From NCBI GenBank assembly GCA_964592235.1, contig CAZQCF010000020.1, forward strand, positions 5,766-69,765: DNA of 64,000 bases. The letters run 5' to 3'. The notes below the pieces were generated by a model that was not told the DNA's origin, searched no databases, and worked only from the letters and a program-made list of their open reading frames with translations. The position numbers were made by a program, and so were the translations under genes. This document shows, one piece after another, positions 63,508-64,000 of this stretch; within the stretch, counting starts at the first letter, position 1, and the number at the start of each line of letters is the position of its first letter. This DNA is from PLA3 sp964592235. Its GTDB lineage: Bacteria; Planctomycetota; Phycisphaerae; UBA1845; UTPLA1.

Positions 63508-63792
63508 ATGGCCATTCAACCCTTCATCGACGAGAGAATCGAAGCCACGCCCGGCGTCTGCGGCGGTCGGGCGCGCATCGCGGGCCATCGCATTCGCGTG
63601 CAGGACATCGTCGCGTGGTATGAATTCAAGGGCATGACGCCGGACGAAATCGTGGCGGGCTACCCGCAAATCTCGCTCGCCGATGTTCACGCGGCCCTGG
63701 CCTATTACCACTCGCACCACGATGAGATTCAATCGCAGATAGAGGACGATGAGCAGTTCGTCGAATCGCTCCGCCTTCAATCGCGTCCCTAG
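63508..63792 (+). CDS. DUF433-domain antitoxin-like protein
   Basis: 94 residues from the ATG at 63508. The DUF433 pattern is clear: ATPGVCGGRARIAGHRIRVQDIVAWYEFKGMTPDEIVAGYPQISLADVHAALAYYHSH in successive segments, a VapB-type helix-turn-helix. Such proteins are usually followed by a DUF5615/PIN-like toxin gene. The 208 nt left in the window do not start one, so it is solitary or its partner lies far off. Confidence 0.88.
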   Translation: MAIQPFIDERIEATPGVCGGRARIAGHRIRVQDIVAWYEFKGMTPDEIVAGYPQISLADVHAALAYYHSHHDEIQSQIEDDEQFVESLRLQSRP

Positions 63793-64000
63793 AGCAGATT
63801 GCTCAAGTGTGTCTTCCGTTTGTCTGGGCCGCGACAGTAGGGAAGCGAGTCCTGCTTGTCGGAAGGCGATACATCAATGCGCAATACGCGGCAGTGTTGA
63901 TCCAATCGCCCAATAGACTCATTTCCTTGGATAATCAGGTTCAGCAGTTAGAGCGATTTTCATTCGCACGTAGCGGCGTAGCCGCAATGTTTGAAGAAGC

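Overview
This 64 kb window is GC-rich bacterial chromosome, most likely from a member of the Planctomycetota (Phycisphaerae-like). I infer this from a PEP-CTERM protein, a secreted protein with dockerin-like calcium loops, an ECF sigma factor coupled to a very large Ser/Thr kinase with TPR region, a planctomycete-type membrane protein ending in a zinc ribbon, a DUF1573/rhodanese/MauE cluster and many short palindromic repeats. No plasmid, phage or insertion-sequence gene and no CRISPR array is visible. Most of the window is ordinary chromosome with well-packed operons.

Layout. 1-2.7 kb: a DUF1573, rhodanese and MauE/DoxX redox cluster. 2.8-3.7 kb: PEP-CTERM protein. 4.0-8.4 kb: the most distinctive block. 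A leftward operon (CBS-pair protein, a small protein with two Cys4 clusters, a hemerythrin) stands back to back with a rightward operon (protoglobin-coupled histidine kinase, NtrC-type sigma-54 activator). Between them I read a sigma-54 -24/-12 promoter pointing each way. 8.8-12.3 kb: ECF sigma factor and a kinase that carries its own anti-sigma-like zinc finger. 12.4-14.2 kb: secreted cupredoxin/dockerin protein. 14.3-16.8 kb, leftward: TPR protein, rpsT, TlyA-like methyltransferase. 17-19.9 kb: def-fmt-rsmB. 20-27 kb: M2-like and S46 peptidases, a hydroxyisobutyrate-type dehydrogenase, DinG-like helicase. 27-31 kb: small membrane proteins, a zinc-ribbon gene broken by an in-frame TAG, a repeat cluster, dtd and a WYL regulator. 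31-35 kb: a 602-residue membrane protein and a TolC-like protein.

35.3-42.7 kb is a long housekeeping block: a strong promoter with a rod-like RNA candidate of 6S-like architecture, tRNA-Gln, then glmU-like, prs, rplY, pth, rpsF, ssb, rpsR, rplI and dnaB. 43-46 kb is a NitT/TauT-type ABC transporter. 46-54 kb is mixed: HEAT protein, YdeI-like protein, two VOC proteins, an Old Yellow Enzyme, tRNA-Pro and an NCS2-like permease. 54-60 kb: citrate synthase, a dicarboxylate symporter, a GH3-like enzyme and an alpha/beta hydrolase. 60-62.5 kb: HEAT lipoprotein, RsbW-like kinase, STAS protein and MlaE permease. 62.5-64 kb: two conserved genes of unknown function behind their own promoter, and a solitary DUF433 gene.

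The best candidates for undescribed biology are the sigma-54 gas-sensing module (4.0-8.4 kb), the structured RNA upstream of tRNA-Gln (35.3-35.5 kb), and the unknown pair at 62.5-63.3 kb. All assignments come from reading the sequence; no database search was run.
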